From positions 2,065,585-2,129,584 of the forward strand of contig NZ_CP029256.1 in the NCBI RefSeq assembly GCF_003628755.1: a DNA stretch of 64,000 bases, written 5' to 3'. The DNA comes from Christensenella minuta (GTDB lineage Bacteria; Bacillota; Clostridia; Christensenellales; Christensenellaceae). Of this stretch, positions 51,179 to 59,658 are shown piece after piece (positions within the stretch are counted from its first letter, which is position 1; each line of letters starts with the position of its first letter). The translations under genes were made by a program, and so were the position numbers. Below the pieces are notes generated by a model, which saw nothing but the letters and a program-made list of their open reading frames with translations, ran no database searches and had not been told where the DNA came from.

Positions 51179-52117
51179 TTATTGTTCCTGCGCCTTTGCC
51201 GCCTGCAGTACGCAGCCCAGCCCAAGGCTGTTGTCCGCCGCGACTGCGCCGTCCGCAACCGCCGTGACGATCTGCCGCAGCCGCTTCGTGCGGATATCGC
51301 CTGCGCACGAAACCCCCGGAAGGTTCGTCTTGCAGGACTCATCCGCCTTGATGAAGCCCGCTTCGTCAGTCTCGACCTGATCCTTCACAAGGTCCGTTTT
51401 GGGCGTCTGCCCGACCGCGATGAACACGCCCGCAACCGGCAGGTCCTTTGTCTTTCCTGTCTTCACGTCCCTTACCGTTACGCTTTCCACCGTGTTTTCC
51501 CCGTTGACCGATTCGGGCGTATGGGAAAGAACAAACTCGATGTTCGGCACTGCTGCCGCCGCATCCACCATGCCCTTCATGGCGCGGAACTGATCCCGCC
51601 TGTGTATAACATAAACCCTGCTGCAGAATTTCGCAAGGTAGAGCGCATCTTCCACGGCCGTATTGCCGCCGCCGACCACGGCGACATCCCGCCCGCGGAA
51701 AAAGGCTCCGTCGCATGTCGCACAGTAGGAAACTCCCGCCCCGAGGAGAGCGTCTTCCCCCTTCACGCCAAGCTGTTTGGGCGAAGCGCCCATCGCCAGA
51801 ATCACGGCCTTTGCCTGATAGGCAGTTTTTGTCGTGGTGATCTTTTTTACCGGTTCCCGGAGTTCAAATTTTGTAATTTCCTCCGTAACGATCTCCGCGC
51901 CGAGGTTTTGCGCCTGCAGCTTCATGCTGTGCGCAAGAGCAGCGCCCGTCACTTCGTTCTCAAATCCCGGATAATTGTCGATAATATGGCTGATCGCCAT
52001 CTGTCCGCCCGCAAACGCCCGTTCCAGCACAAGCGTCCTGAGCCCGCCGCGGCACGCGTAAATCGCCGCCGTAAGGCCCGCGGGACCCGCTCCCGCAATG
52101 ATAACATCATACGTCAT
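51179..52117 (-). CDS. trxB: Thioredoxin reductase
   Basis: 312 residues. FAD-binding GAGPAGLTAAIYACRGG, redox-active CATCDGAFF, NAD(P)H-binding VVGGGNTAVEDALYL, and the C-terminal CAGDIRTKRLRQIVTAVADGA. It reduces thioredoxin or a thioredoxin-like partner; no thioredoxin gene is adjacent. It ends 33 bases before glmM. Confidence 0.95.
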   Translation of the reverse strand: MTYDVIIAGAGPAGLTAAIYACRGGLRTLVLERAFAGGQMAISHIIDNYPGFENEVTGAALAHSMKLQAQNLGAEIVTEEITKFELREPVKKITTTKTAYQAKAVILAMGASPKQLGVKGEDALLGAGVSYCATCDGAFFRGRDVAVVGGGNTAVEDALYLAKFCSRVYVIHRRDQFRAMKGMVDAAAAVPNIEFVLSHTPESVNGENTVESVTVRDVKTGKTKDLPVAGVFIAVGQTPKTDLVKDQVETDEAGFIKADESCKTNLPGVSCAGDIRTKRLRQIVTAVADGAVAADNSLGLGCVLQAAKAQEQ

Positions 52118-52185
52118 AGGAATGTCCCCTTTTTATTTGTGATATCTTACCAATAATACCATAGATACCATTTAAACACAAAACC

Positions 52186-52761
52186 TCAGCTTCTTTTGCT
52201 TTTGAAAAAGCGCCCGTCCAGCTTTGCGGCAAGGAAAGCCGCAAATTTCCCCATGTCCACATCCGTAAGCTGGCTTTTGGGGATCAGAAACGCTTCCGCC
52301 TCGCTGATAAAAAGATAAAACGCTTTGTGCGTTTCATACCCGCCCACGATCTTTTCATATGGGAACTCCGCAAGGGATTCCCGGTTTTCTTCCGGAATAT
52401 CCTCGCGCACTTCCATCTGCGCGTCCGTGAAGGTGTAGCTCTGAGGACTTTCCACAGCTTCCTGCACCAGTTTATACTGGCGTTTCGGCTGGGACCTCGT
52501 CGCGGTAACAAGCGCAGAGACGAGCGCCGCGCCAATTCCAACCAGCAAAATGAGCGGAATCAGCCCCAGCGAATAATTCAGCAAAAGCGCGTTGCATATG
52601 CACAGTACGGCCAACGCCGCCACGATCACAAGGAGGATCGTCATATATTTTACAAAACCGCTCCGTCCGCCGTTCGCACTACGTTTTTCAAAAAGTGTAA
52701 ACATCCAATAGTCCCGGAACACCTCGAAATCTGTTTTCGTCGTAAACTTGAATTCTTCCAT
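52186..52761 (-). CDS. YcxB-like membrane protein
   Basis: 191 residues. A soluble start (MEEFKFTTKTDFEVFRDYW) is followed by two membrane segments (about 39-60 and 65-87) and a cytoplasmic YcxB-type domain with YEKIVGGYETHKAFYLFISEAEAFLIPKSQL. Function of the family is unknown. AGGAGG-like GGAGGTG site and a clear promoter (52787-52815) precede it. Confidence 0.8.
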   Translation of the reverse strand: MEEFKFTTKTDFEVFRDYWMFTLFEKRSANGGRSGFVKYMTILLVIVAALAVLCICNALLLNYSLGLIPLILLVGIGAALVSALVTATRSQPKRQYKLVQEAVESPQSYTFTDAQMEVREDIPEENRESLAEFPYEKIVGGYETHKAFYLFISEAEAFLIPKSQLTDVDMGKFAAFLAAKLDGRFFKSKRS

Positions 52762-52786
52762 GCAAGCACCTCCGTCATTGGATATT

Positions 52787-52815
52787 ATTGTACATCAAAA
52801 AAGATAAAATTCCAA
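52787..52815 (-). promoter_or_regulatory. Promoter of the YcxB-like gene (TTGGAA-17-TACAAT)
   Basis: -35 TTGGAA at 52815-52810, a 17-base spacer, -10 TACAAT at 52792-52787 on the minus strand. The leader is about 20 bases. Confidence 0.65.
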
Positions 52816-53113
52816 ATCGGAGGTGCGGCCGGAGCGCAAAGGACAGTCGTTGCCCGATTCCGCTCCATCCCCGGACGTCCTGCCCCGTTTTCTGCGCACA
52901 GCTCATTTTCAAAGTTTGTTCTCCGTTTCCCCTAGCGTGGTATATCCATATTGTCGCGGTGTTTTGCAAAATCATTTTCCCAGGTTCCCGTACCCGCCGC
53001 TGCCGTGACGGCCAGCGCATCCATGAAACAGGCAGCCGTACATTTTGCCCGTGAACTCCTTAGCCGCGGTTTCGCCCGGAACCTATAAGGGCGGGCTGTG
53101 TGCCATTTTCCAA
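52816..53113. other. Unassigned region between rpsI terminator and the YcxB-like promoter
   Basis: About 300 bases of moderately GC-rich sequence without a gene I can support. The minus strand has short open frames with protein-like stretches (for example GCLFHGCAGRHGSGG near 52990-53040) but no start with a ribosome binding site. I see no tRNA, RNase P, tmRNA or SRP RNA signatures. It could be a decayed gene or an unrecognised RNA. Confidence 0.35.
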
Positions 53114-53150
53114 CAAAAAACCCGCATTCCATACGGATTTGCGGGTTTTG
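53114..53150 (-). terminator. Intrinsic terminator after rpsI
   Basis: On the minus strand AAAACCCGCA and TGCGGGTTTT pair around a 13-base loop and run into TTTTTT, starting 15 bases after the rpsI stop. Confidence 0.92.
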
Positions 53151-53164
53151 TAAGTGTTTTTCTT

Positions 53165-53560
53165 TTAACGCTTGGAGAACTGCGGCGCTCTTCTTGCTGC
53201 TTTGAGGCCGTATTTCTTTCTTTCCTTCATCCTTGGGTCGCGCGTCAGGAACCCTGCGGATTTCAATGCCGGACGAAGCTCAGGCTCCGCCTTGATGAGC
53301 GCGCGGGCGATTCCGTGGCGGATCGCGCCTGCCTGGCCGGTATAGCCGCCGCCCTTAACGGAAACAAATACGTCGTATTTGCCTGCCGTATCCGTTACGG
53401 CGAAGGGGGAACGCACAAGCATCTTCAGCGTTTCATAACCGAAGAACTCTTCAACATCCCTCTTATTTACCGTGATATTGCCTGTGCCCGACATGATACG
53501 GACCCTGGCAATGGATTTTTTTCTTCTGCCTGTTCCCAGGAACTGTTCTTTCTTTGCCAT
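53165..53560 (-). CDS. rpsI: Ribosomal protein uS9
   Basis: 131 residues. [16 protein letters not shown] near the start, [19 protein letters not shown] in the middle, and the C-terminal RRAPQFSKR whose final Lys-Arg reaches the tRNA sites. It is a 30S subunit protein encoded 19 bases after rplM, the normal pairing. Confidence 0.97.
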   Translation of the reverse strand: MAKKEQFLGTGRRKKSIARVRIMSGTGNITVNKRDVEEFFGYETLKMLVRSPFAVTDTAGKYDVFVSVKGGGYTGQAGAIRHGIARALIKAEPELRPALKSAGFLTRDPRMKERKKYGLKAARRAPQFSKR

Positions 53561-53579
53561 TTAAACCTTCCCCTCCCTC

Positions 53580-54008
53580 TTAAAGCTCTATTGCTTCGGG
53601 CTTCTGGGCCGCGTGGTCGTGCTCTGCGCCTCTGTATACGCGCAGCTTCTTGAGCATTTTCCGGCCGAGCTTGTTTTTAGGAAGCATTCTTCTGACTGCT
53701 TCATACAGGGCAAATTCCGGTTTGTTTTCCATCAGGTCCCTGTACTTCGTCGTCTTCAGGCCGCCCGGGTATCCCGAGTGTCTGTAATATAATTTCTGAT
53801 CCAGTTTTTTACCCGTAAAAACGAGTTTGTCCGCATTGATTACGATGACGTAGTCTCCCGTATCGACATGCGGAGTATATTCCGGCTTGTTCTTTCCGTG
53901 AAGGATATTGGCAACTTTGCTTGCCAGTCTGCCGAATACCTGTCCCTCAGCATCGACAACATACCACTTCTGCTCCACTTCGCCGGGTTTCGCCATATAT
54001 GTTTTCAT
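53580..54008 (-). CDS. rplM: Ribosomal protein uL13
   Basis: 142 residues from ATG 54008 (GGGAGGAAA site); the longer frame to 54143 is leader sequence. Begins [20 protein letters not shown] and has [15 protein letters not shown] and the [15 protein letters not shown] end. It is an early assembly protein of the 50S subunit. It has its own promoter and a structured leader. Confidence 0.97.
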   Translation of the reverse strand: MKTYMAKPGEVEQKWYVVDAEGQVFGRLASKVANILHGKNKPEYTPHVDTGDYVIVINADKLVFTGKKLDQKLYYRHSGYPGGLKTTKYRDLMENKPEFALYEAVRRMLPKNKLGRKMLKKLRVYRGAEHDHAAQKPEAIEL

Positions 54009-54177
54009 TAGGCTTTCCTCCCATGGTATCTTCAATTTTATGTTCCGGGCACAGTATCTTCCTTTCCCGGGAGGTCCCAATTCCCGGTGCTGAAATCCAC
54101 CGCTTTCGCGCGTGCACAGGGCTAATTGTGCATACAGGCGCATAAAATAGTTTACTGAAAATCCGCACGGTTGTCAA
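54009..54177 (-). promoter_or_regulatory. Promoter and leader of rplM-rpsI
   Basis: A near-consensus promoter on the minus strand: TTGACA at 54177-54172, a 17-base spacer, TAAACT at 54154-54149. The leader of about 135 bases contains a CCGGGA/TCCCGG hairpin. L13 leader RNAs that control this operon are known in Firmicutes; whether this one matches needs a covariance-model search. Confidence 0.7.
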
Positions 54178-54267
54178 GCTTTTTCATGAAAATATCCGTT
54201 CCCGGGGCAAAATAGAAGAAATTAACCGGCTTGCACGAACTGTCCGGAATTTTTCAGGCAGCTTTAT

Positions 54268-54528
54268 TTACAGGTCCTGTATGTTCATTTTATCGATTTC
54301 GCTTTGCTTTTTCTGTTTTTTAAACATCACAATAAAGATGACGAACTGGATCGCCGCGCCGATGAGGAATAGAAAATTCAGGAAGGTCAGAAAGCAGGAG
54401 ACAATTGGGATTACGATCCCCCAAACGCCGAGCCTGCGAATCATATACCACTCGGCAAGGCTCATCGCCGCGATCACCGTTATGAGCACTGCCAGAAAAA
54501 TCAATGAAGAGCCCGTCATTGCCATCAT
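54268..54528 (-). CDS. Small membrane protein coupled to DUF2089 regulator
   Basis: 86 residues with two or three hydrophobic segments (about 7-25, 32-52 and 52-70; the last two are close) and a Lys-rich, then acidic C-terminal tail. The start overlaps the DUF2089 stop (ATGA), so the two are translated together. No recognised domain. It may hold or signal to the regulator at the membrane (inference). The 54009-54267 gap downstream is rplM leader and an AT-rich stretch. Confidence 0.75.
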   Translation of the reverse strand: MMAMTGSSLIFLAVLITVIAAMSLAEWYMIRRLGVWGIVIPIVSCFLTFLNFLFLIGAAIQFVIFIVMFKKQKKQSEIDKMNIQDL

Positions 54529-54830
54529 AATTGCCTGCCTTTCCTGCTTTTCTTGTATTCCGAAATCAGCACCTTGGCCGTATCGAAATCCAGCTTGTCG
54601 TTTACTGCCATACGCTTAATCAGCGCCACATACGGCTCTTCGGCGTAATTGTCGCTGATGGCAATTTTCTGGATCAGCTTGTCGAGCCGCAGGCGCACCG
54701 TCGGATAGGTAACGCCGTACCGCTTTGCCATTTCCTTGAGGGACCCGGACGCGAGCACAAAGTTTTTGATGAAGGACACGTCTTCATCCTCGAGCGCCGC
54801 CATCCATTCCGGGATGATTTCAACCGCCAT
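54525..54830 (-). CDS. DUF2089 family DNA-binding protein
   Basis: 101 residues from ATG 54830, which has AAAGGAGGG six bases upstream. PEWMAALEDEDVSFIKNFVLASGSLKEMAK followed by YGVTYPTVRLRLDKLIQKI is the DUF2089 pattern, a small helix-turn-helix regulator. The promoter contains a 15-base inverted repeat across its -10 region, so self-regulation is likely. It forms a two-gene unit with the small membrane protein. Confidence 0.87.
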   Translation of the reverse strand: MAVEIIPEWMAALEDEDVSFIKNFVLASGSLKEMAKRYGVTYPTVRLRLDKLIQKIAISDNYAEEPYVALIKRMAVNDKLDFDTAKVLISEYKKSRKGRQL

Positions 54831-54842
54831 TGCAATCCCTCC

Positions 54843-54884
54843 TTTAATAATATTAAATATATCATTTAATATTATTAAAGTCAA
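54843..54884 (-). promoter_or_regulatory. Promoter with overlapping 15-base inverted repeat upstream of DUF2089 gene
   Basis: -35 TTGACT at 54884-54879, a 17-base spacer and -10 TATATT at 54861-54856. Perfect 15-base arms (54843-54857 and 54865-54879, TTTAATAATATTAAA type) with a 7-base spacer cover the space from the -35 edge to past the -10. A dimeric regulator bound here would block the promoter. Confidence 0.75.
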
Positions 54885-54923
54885 TGTTTCATTTTATCCT
54901 TATTATTATTTATGCCGCCCAAC

Positions 54924-54952
54924 AGAAAACCCGCTGCCTCAATGGCAGCGGG
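54924..54952 (-). terminator. Intrinsic terminator after the GNAT gene
   Basis: On the minus strand CCCGCTGCC, ATTGA, GGCAGCGGG, then TTTTCTG. Confidence 0.9.
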
Positions 54953-54976
54953 CCGGCCCGGCTTTGAAACTTCAGG

Positions 54977-55462
54977 TCACAGTTCACTGTAATACAGCAG
55001 GATATCTTTATACTCGCCGTTTTTGGCCTGGAAACCTTCGCACACACGGCCAATCTGGCGGAACCCGATTTTCTCATAAAGATGAATCGCCGCAAGATTG
55101 TCTTCAACGACGGCATTGAATTGGAGGATGCGGAACCCAAGCTCCCGTGCCTGTACCATGCAGTCGCGCACCAACTGTTCGCCGATCCCTTTGCCGCGGC
55201 AACCCGAGTTCACCGCAAAGGAGGCATTGGCAATATGCGCACAGCGCCCGACGTTGTTCGGATGCAAAATATAGAGGCCGACAAGTTTTCCGTCATCTTC
55301 CGCCACGCCGCAGTAAGACTGCGAACCGAAAAACGATTTCGCGCCCGATTCGCTGAGCATATCCGCCTGCGGGAATGCTTCGCCCTCGTCGACAACCGCA
55401 TTCCAAATATCCATCATGACCGGAATATCCTCTCCGGTATACTTCCTGATTGTGACGCCCAT
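54977..55462 (-). CDS. GNAT family N-acetyltransferase
   Basis: 161 residues. Full GNAT fold: IRKYTGEDIPVMMDIWNAVVDEG start, ASFAVNSGCRGKGIGEQLVRDCM with the acetyl-CoA loop RGKGIGEQ, and AIHLYEKIGFRQIGRV. It resembles L-amino acid or uncharacterised acetyltransferases. It is a single-gene unit bounded by a terminator and lies between truA and the DUF2089 pair, where many Firmicutes have truA next to rplM. Confidence 0.9.
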   Translation of the reverse strand: MGVTIRKYTGEDIPVMMDIWNAVVDEGEAFPQADMLSESGAKSFFGSQSYCGVAEDDGKLVGLYILHPNNVGRCAHIANASFAVNSGCRGKGIGEQLVRDCMVQARELGFRILQFNAVVEDNLAAIHLYEKIGFRQIGRVCEGFQAKNGEYKDILLYYSEL

Positions 55463-55555
55463 AAAATTTTACCTCGCCAATTTAAATTATTAATGCGGGA
55501 TTTCTCCCGTTATGATCCGCATTGTTACCATCATACAATACTCCGGCGTCAATTT

Positions 55556-56314
55556 TCAATATGAATTGTGAAAAAATTCATAATATACTTCTATAAGGAA
55601 CAGCCCCTGCGCCTGCGCAGTCGCCCCGGCGAGCTTGCGGTCCTTCGCCGCGATGGCGGCCCCCACTTCCTCCGGGGTCAGTTTTCCCTTGCCGACCGCA
55701 ACCAGCGTGCCCGCAATGATGCGGACCATGTTATACAAAAAACCGCTGCCTTTTACATCGATCGTGATATAATCCCCGTCTTTCGCGACGTCCACGGAAT
55801 AAACGGTACGCACCGTCGTCCCTTTGAGGTCCGACCCCGCCGCGCAGAACGCCGCAAAGTCATGCTCCCCCTCGATATACGCCGCCGCTTCCCGCATCCT
55901 TGCAACGTCGAGCGGCACAGGAACAAACATGGTGTACAAGCGGTCTACCGCGCCTTTTTCCCGCGTATTCCGTATCCTGTATTGATAATGCTTGCCTTTG
56001 GCGGAGAAGCGTGCGTGAAAGCCTTCCGGCGCCGCAAAGGACTTCTTGATGCGGATGTCGTCTGGGAGCAGCGTATTCAGTACGTAAAAGAATTTATCCG
56101 GCGGGATATCGGTCTCCGCGTCAAAGTGCGCAACCTGCCCGAGGGCATGTACGCGCGCGTCCGTGCGTCCTGCGCCCACGGCCGGCGTTTTCGCGCCCAG
56201 TGCTTTTTCGAGCGCTTCCTCCAGTTTTTGCTGTACGCTGACGCCGTTTTTCTGTATCTGCCAGCCGCAGTAATTTGTTCCGTCATATTCCACAATGAGC
56301 GCGATCCTCTTCAT
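55556..56314 (-). CDS. truA: tRNA pseudouridine synthase A
   Basis: 252 residues from ATG 56314 (GGGGAGGA site); the longer frame would run into ecfT. EYDGTNYCGWQ at the start and the catalytic Asp in AGRTDARVHALGQ. GSGFLYNMVRIIAGTL near the end is conserved. It makes pseudouridine at positions 38-40 of tRNA. It is encoded 16 bases after ecfT, the common Firmicutes order. Confidence 0.96.
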   Translation of the reverse strand: MKRIALIVEYDGTNYCGWQIQKNGVSVQQKLEEALEKALGAKTPAVGAGRTDARVHALGQVAHFDAETDIPPDKFFYVLNTLLPDDIRIKKSFAAPEGFHARFSAKGKHYQYRIRNTREKGAVDRLYTMFVPVPLDVARMREAAAYIEGEHDFAAFCAAGSDLKGTTVRTVYSVDVAKDGDYITIDVKGSGFLYNMVRIIAGTLVAVGKGKLTPEEVGAAIAAKDRKLAGATAQAQGLFLIEVYYEFFHNSY

Positions 56315-56330
56315 CCCGTTTCCTCCCCGC

Positions 56331-57125
56331 TCACAGGAACACCATAAACAAGATGCTTGCCGCAAGCATAAGGATCAACGCCCAAATATCCATCCGTTTA
56401 AGGTGCAGCACCTTCATACGGGTCCTGCCTTCGTCGCCGTGGTAGCAGCGGCTTTCCATCGCGAGGGCGAGTTCGTCTGCGCGTTTGAACGCGCCCACAA
56501 ACAGCGGAACCAGCAGCGGTATCATATTTTTCGCCTTTTTCAGCAGGTTCCCGCTGTCAAGCTCCGCGCCTCGCGCAGTCTGCGCTTTCATGATGCGGTC
56601 TGTTTCCTCTACCAGCGTAGGAATAAAGCGCATGGCAATGCTCATCATCATCGCCATCTCGTGCACGGGAAATTTAATCTTTTTCAGCGGCGAGAGGAGG
56701 CTCTCCATGCCGTCCGTTAATTGCATGGGAGATGTGGTAAGGGTCAGCAGGCTGGTCGCCACAATCAGCAGTACGAGCCTGATCGCAATAAACACCGCTT
56801 TCTCGATCCCTTCTTTCGAGATAGTCAGGAAACCCCACTGCCAATAAATGGTCTGCCCGCTGTAAAACAGGATATTCAGCACAAAGGTAAATATGATGAT
56901 GAAAAGGAGCGGCCGGATACTGCGCAAAATAGTAACCGGTCCGATCTTCGCCAGTGCAATAATCAGGATAAACAGCACAGCGAGAGCAAAAAACCCCCAC
57001 ATCGTGCGGACCACGAATACGGCGACCAGAAAAAGAAGCGCCACGAGTATTTTAATGCGCGGGTCCAGCCTATGGACGACCGTATCGCCGGGAAAGTACT
57101 GGCCCAGTGTGATATTTTTCAGCAT
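56331..57125 (-). CDS. ecfT: Energy-coupling factor transporter transmembrane protein EcfT
   Basis: 264 residues with about five to six membrane segments. The coupling-helix motifs with Ala-Arg-Gly (AQTARGAEL, and the ALAMESRCYHGD type second motif) are present. It joins the two ATPases to substrate-specific S components for vitamin uptake. Overlaps ecfA2 by 7 bases. Confidence 0.95.
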   Translation of the reverse strand: MLKNITLGQYFPGDTVVHRLDPRIKILVALLFLVAVFVVRTMWGFFALAVLFILIIALAKIGPVTILRSIRPLLFIIIFTFVLNILFYSGQTIYWQWGFLTISKEGIEKAVFIAIRLVLLIVATSLLTLTTSPMQLTDGMESLLSPLKKIKFPVHEMAMMMSIAMRFIPTLVEETDRIMKAQTARGAELDSGNLLKKAKNMIPLLVPLFVGAFKRADELALAMESRCYHGDEGRTRMKVLHLKRMDIWALILMLAASILFMVFL

Positions 57126-57976
57126 TTGCCGTCCTCACTCAGTTTCAGGATCGCTGCAACGAGCTCGTCCTTCTTGATGATGTCACTCGGGATATCCCAT
57201 CCGCGTTCTTTGAGCATAGCCGCCGCTTCACGCGCTTCGCTTGCCCCAAGCCCTACTTTTTTGAGCTTATCGAGGTCCGCGAACACTTCCTTCGGCGTTC
57301 CGTCCGCATAGAGCTCACCGTGATCCATGGCAATGATCCGGGAAGCATAATCCGCAAGGCCGTCCATATTGTGCGAGATCATGATGATCGTAACCCCGCA
57401 GTCGTTGAGCTTTTTTACGAGCTGCATAAATTGTTCGCGCCCCAGCGGATCAAGTCCTGCAATGGGCTCGTCGAGAATCAGGATCTGCGGGTCCATGGCA
57501 AGCACGCCCGCGATCGCCACCTTGCGCTTTTGCCCGCCGGACAGGTCGAACGGCGAAAGCGGTTTAATCTTTGCGGGCTCAAATCCTACAAGCTCGAGCG
57601 CGGTATCCACGTTCTTTTCCGCTTCGGCCTCCGTCATGCCCGCTTTCAACGGGCCAAAGGCCACATCCTTTCCCACCGTTTCTTCAAAGAGCTGGTATTC
57701 CGGATACTGGAACACCACGCCCAGGGTGCGGCGCAGCAGCTTGCGGTCGTAACCGGAGGCGTTAATGTCCCTGCCGTTCACAAGGACCGTGCCCGAAGCC
57801 GGCTTCAGGAGCCCTGCCATCAATTGGATCAGGGTCGACTTCCCGCAGCCTGTGTGCCCTATGATGCCTACGAACTCTCCGTCCGAAACGTCAAGGCTGA
57901 CGTCCTTTAAGGCCTGTACCTCAAAAGGCGTTCCCGTCATATAAAAATAGTTCAGTTTTTTTACACTCAGCGGCAT
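57119..57976 (-). CDS. ecfA2: Energy-coupling factor transporter ATPase EcfA2
   Basis: 285 residues. Walker A GHTGCGKST, signature LSGGQKRKVAIAG, Walker B ILILDEPIAGLD (Ile for the more usual Thr-Ala), and the Q-loop FQYPEYQLFEETV typical of EcfA. It pairs with EcfA1 under EcfT. Overlaps ecfA1 by 10 bases. Confidence 0.95.
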   Translation of the reverse strand: MPLSVKKLNYFYMTGTPFEVQALKDVSLDVSDGEFVGIIGHTGCGKSTLIQLMAGLLKPASGTVLVNGRDINASGYDRKLLRRTLGVVFQYPEYQLFEETVGKDVAFGPLKAGMTEAEAEKNVDTALELVGFEPAKIKPLSPFDLSGGQKRKVAIAGVLAMDPQILILDEPIAGLDPLGREQFMQLVKKLNDCGVTIIMISHNMDGLADYASRIIAMDHGELYADGTPKEVFADLDKLKKVGLGASEAREAAAMLKERGWDIPSDIIKKDELVAAILKLSEDGKC

Positions 57977-58806
57977 AACTCGTCCACCAGTTCTTTAAGG
58001 GTCACAGGACACTTGCCGAGGTCCAGCCCCTTTTCTTTTAAATCATAATAGACCTGCGTTGCGAGCGGGGGCAGCAGGCCTGCCTCTTCCAGTTTATCTT
58101 TATGGGAGAAAACCTCGCGCGGCGTGCCCTCGTCCGTCACAGCGCCGTCCGCCATGATAAATACACGGTCGGCCTCCGACGCTTCCTCCATATAATGCGT
58201 AATGAGCACGATTGTTTTGCCTTCCTCTTTATTGAGGTAACGGATCGTGTCCATAACCTCCGCGCGGCCTTGCGGGTCCAGCATGGCCGTAGGTTCGTCA
58301 AACACGATGATATCCGGATGCATAGCAAGCACGCCCGCAATTGCGATGCGCTGCTTCTGGCCGCCGGACAGCATATGCGGGGCGCGTTTTTCAAAACCCT
58401 GCATGCCTACTGCCTGAAGCGCCTCCGTAACCCGTCCCCGGAGCTCGTCGTGCGGCACGCCGAGGTTTTCCGGACCAAATGCCACGTCTTCCTCGACCAC
58501 CGTTGACACAAGCTGGTTATCCGGATTCTGGAACACCATGCCTGCACGGCTGCGGATGCCCCACACGTTGGCTTCGTCCGCCGTGTCGAGCCCGACCACC
58601 GTGAGTGACCCTTCCTGCGCGCGCAGGAGCACATTGATGTGCTTCGCAAATGTGGATTTCCCACTTCCGTTATGACCCAGCACGGCAACGAACTGTCCCT
58701 GCCCTACTGTGAGCGTGACGCCCTTGAGCGCGAGCTTAGGCTCCGAACCTTCGATGGTCGGATATGCGTATTTTATTTTTTGTGCGTCAATTACGTAATT
58801 GTCCAT
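57967..58806 (-). CDS. ecfA1: Energy-coupling factor transporter ATPase EcfA1
   Basis: 279 residues from ATG 58806 (MDNYVIDAQKIKYAYP start). Walker A GHNGSGKST, FQNPDNQLVSTVVEEDVAFGPEN Q-loop region, LSGGQKQRIAIAG, IVFDEPTAMLD. The open frame continues 84 codons upstream but that stretch is not protein-like. No clear Shine-Dalgarno sequence is seen: the bases before the ATG are AAAAAAGAATTCGCTATC and form part of an inverted repeat. This is unusual for an essential gene. Confidence 0.93.
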   Translation of the reverse strand: MDNYVIDAQKIKYAYPTIEGSEPKLALKGVTLTVGQGQFVAVLGHNGSGKSTFAKHINVLLRAQEGSLTVVGLDTADEANVWGIRSRAGMVFQNPDNQLVSTVVEEDVAFGPENLGVPHDELRGRVTEALQAVGMQGFEKRAPHMLSGGQKQRIAIAGVLAMHPDIIVFDEPTAMLDPQGRAEVMDTIRYLNKEEGKTIVLITHYMEEASEADRVFIMADGAVTDEGTPREVFSHKDKLEEAGLLPPLATQVYYDLKEKGLDLGKCPVTLKELVDELCR

Positions 58807-59076
58807 GATAGCGAATTCTTTTTTATCAAGAAAAAAGAACCAAAAAAGAAAGCAGCGAAATACCTTGATGCAAGCGTATACGGGAGCGGATAGTTTGACG
58901 ATGCAGCGAGCAAACCGCGGGAACGCGCATAGACGCGTGCGGCACATACATAAAATATCGATTAAATCGAGCCGAAGGCATAAACTAAATTGCGATAGTT
59001 CAGCGAAAAAACTCTTCCGCTTATCATCCCTTTTAAAATAGCCGTTCTGGCCGCGCACTCCCTGTTAGCGAAAGAA
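58807..59076. other. Gene-free stretch between rplQ and ecfA1 with an inverted repeat at the ecfA1 start
   Basis: About 270 bases. An inverted repeat of TTCTTTTTT and AAAAAAGAA (58815-58839) and a nearby TTCTTTTTTGGTT lie directly before ecfA1 on the minus strand, covering the place where a ribosome binding site is expected. The rest has no recognised element and only a spurious extension of the ecfA1 frame. A promoter for the ecf genes must lie here or transcription must pass the rplQ terminator. Confidence 0.45.
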
Positions 59077-59103
59077 GGAAACTTAATAGCTTATTAAGTT
59101 TCC
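59077..59103 (-). terminator. Intrinsic terminator after rplQ
   Basis: On the minus strand GGAAACTTAAT and ATTAAGTTTCC form an 11-base stem with a 5-base loop, followed by TTCTTTC. The T run is interrupted, so efficiency may be partial. Confidence 0.75.
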
Positions 59104-59136
59104 TCCCCAATTTCAATATAATGTTTCCACTCGGCC

Positions 59137-59625
59137 TTATACCAGCTCAAGAATCACGACCTCGGCTGCGTCGCCGCGCCGCGGTCCTTTCTTAATGATG
59201 CGGGAATATCCGCCGCCCTGTCCTTTGTCCTTCGCACGCTGTGCATACTTCGGCGCGATCTCGCGGAACAGTTTCTCTACAACGGGCATGTTGACGTCGC
59301 CCGTGCGCTTCTTATAATCGTATTTGCTTTCCTTTTCCAACTTTGTTTCCGGAATGTTGTACAAATAGGAAATAATCATGCGGCGCGCGGCCAGCTTCGC
59401 GGGCGAATCGTTCGTGACTTTTGTCTTGGTGCCGTCGACCGTTTTTTCGACCTCAACCGTATTGTCATACTGCTTGATCGCCTTGGTAATCAGCTTTTCC
59501 GCAATCCTCTGCGTTTCTTTTGCACGCATCATTGTCGTTTCTATTTTGCCGTTCCAGATCAGCGACGTCACAAGGCCACGAAGCATCGCTTTTCTCTGGT
59601 CGGAAGGCCTGCCTAATTTTCTCAT
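59137..59625 (-). CDS. rplQ: Ribosomal protein bL17, with insertion
   Basis: 162 residues, longer than the usual 115-130. [22 protein letters not shown] and [15 protein letters not shown] are typical. A central insert of about 40 residues ([17 protein letters not shown] to [13 protein letters not shown]) is seen, then [15 protein letters not shown] 50S protein near the exit tunnel, last gene of the ribosomal cluster. Such inserts occur in some Clostridia and related groups. Confidence 0.95.
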   Translation of the reverse strand: MRKLGRPSDQRKAMLRGLVTSLIWNGKIETTMMRAKETQRIAEKLITKAIKQYDNTVEVEKTVDGTKTKVTNDSPAKLAARRMIISYLYNIPETKLEKESKYDYKKRTGDVNMPVVEKLFREIAPKYAQRAKDKGQGGGYSRIIKKGPRRGDAAEVVILELV

Positions 59626-59658
59626 AGCGTTTCTCCTTCGTACTTTTCGTTACTGCAA

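Noticed and set aside
58807-59058. 84-codon N-terminal extension of ecfA1
   Set aside because: Its Cys- and Phe-rich translation is unlike EcfA proteins and the family start aligns with ATG 58806.
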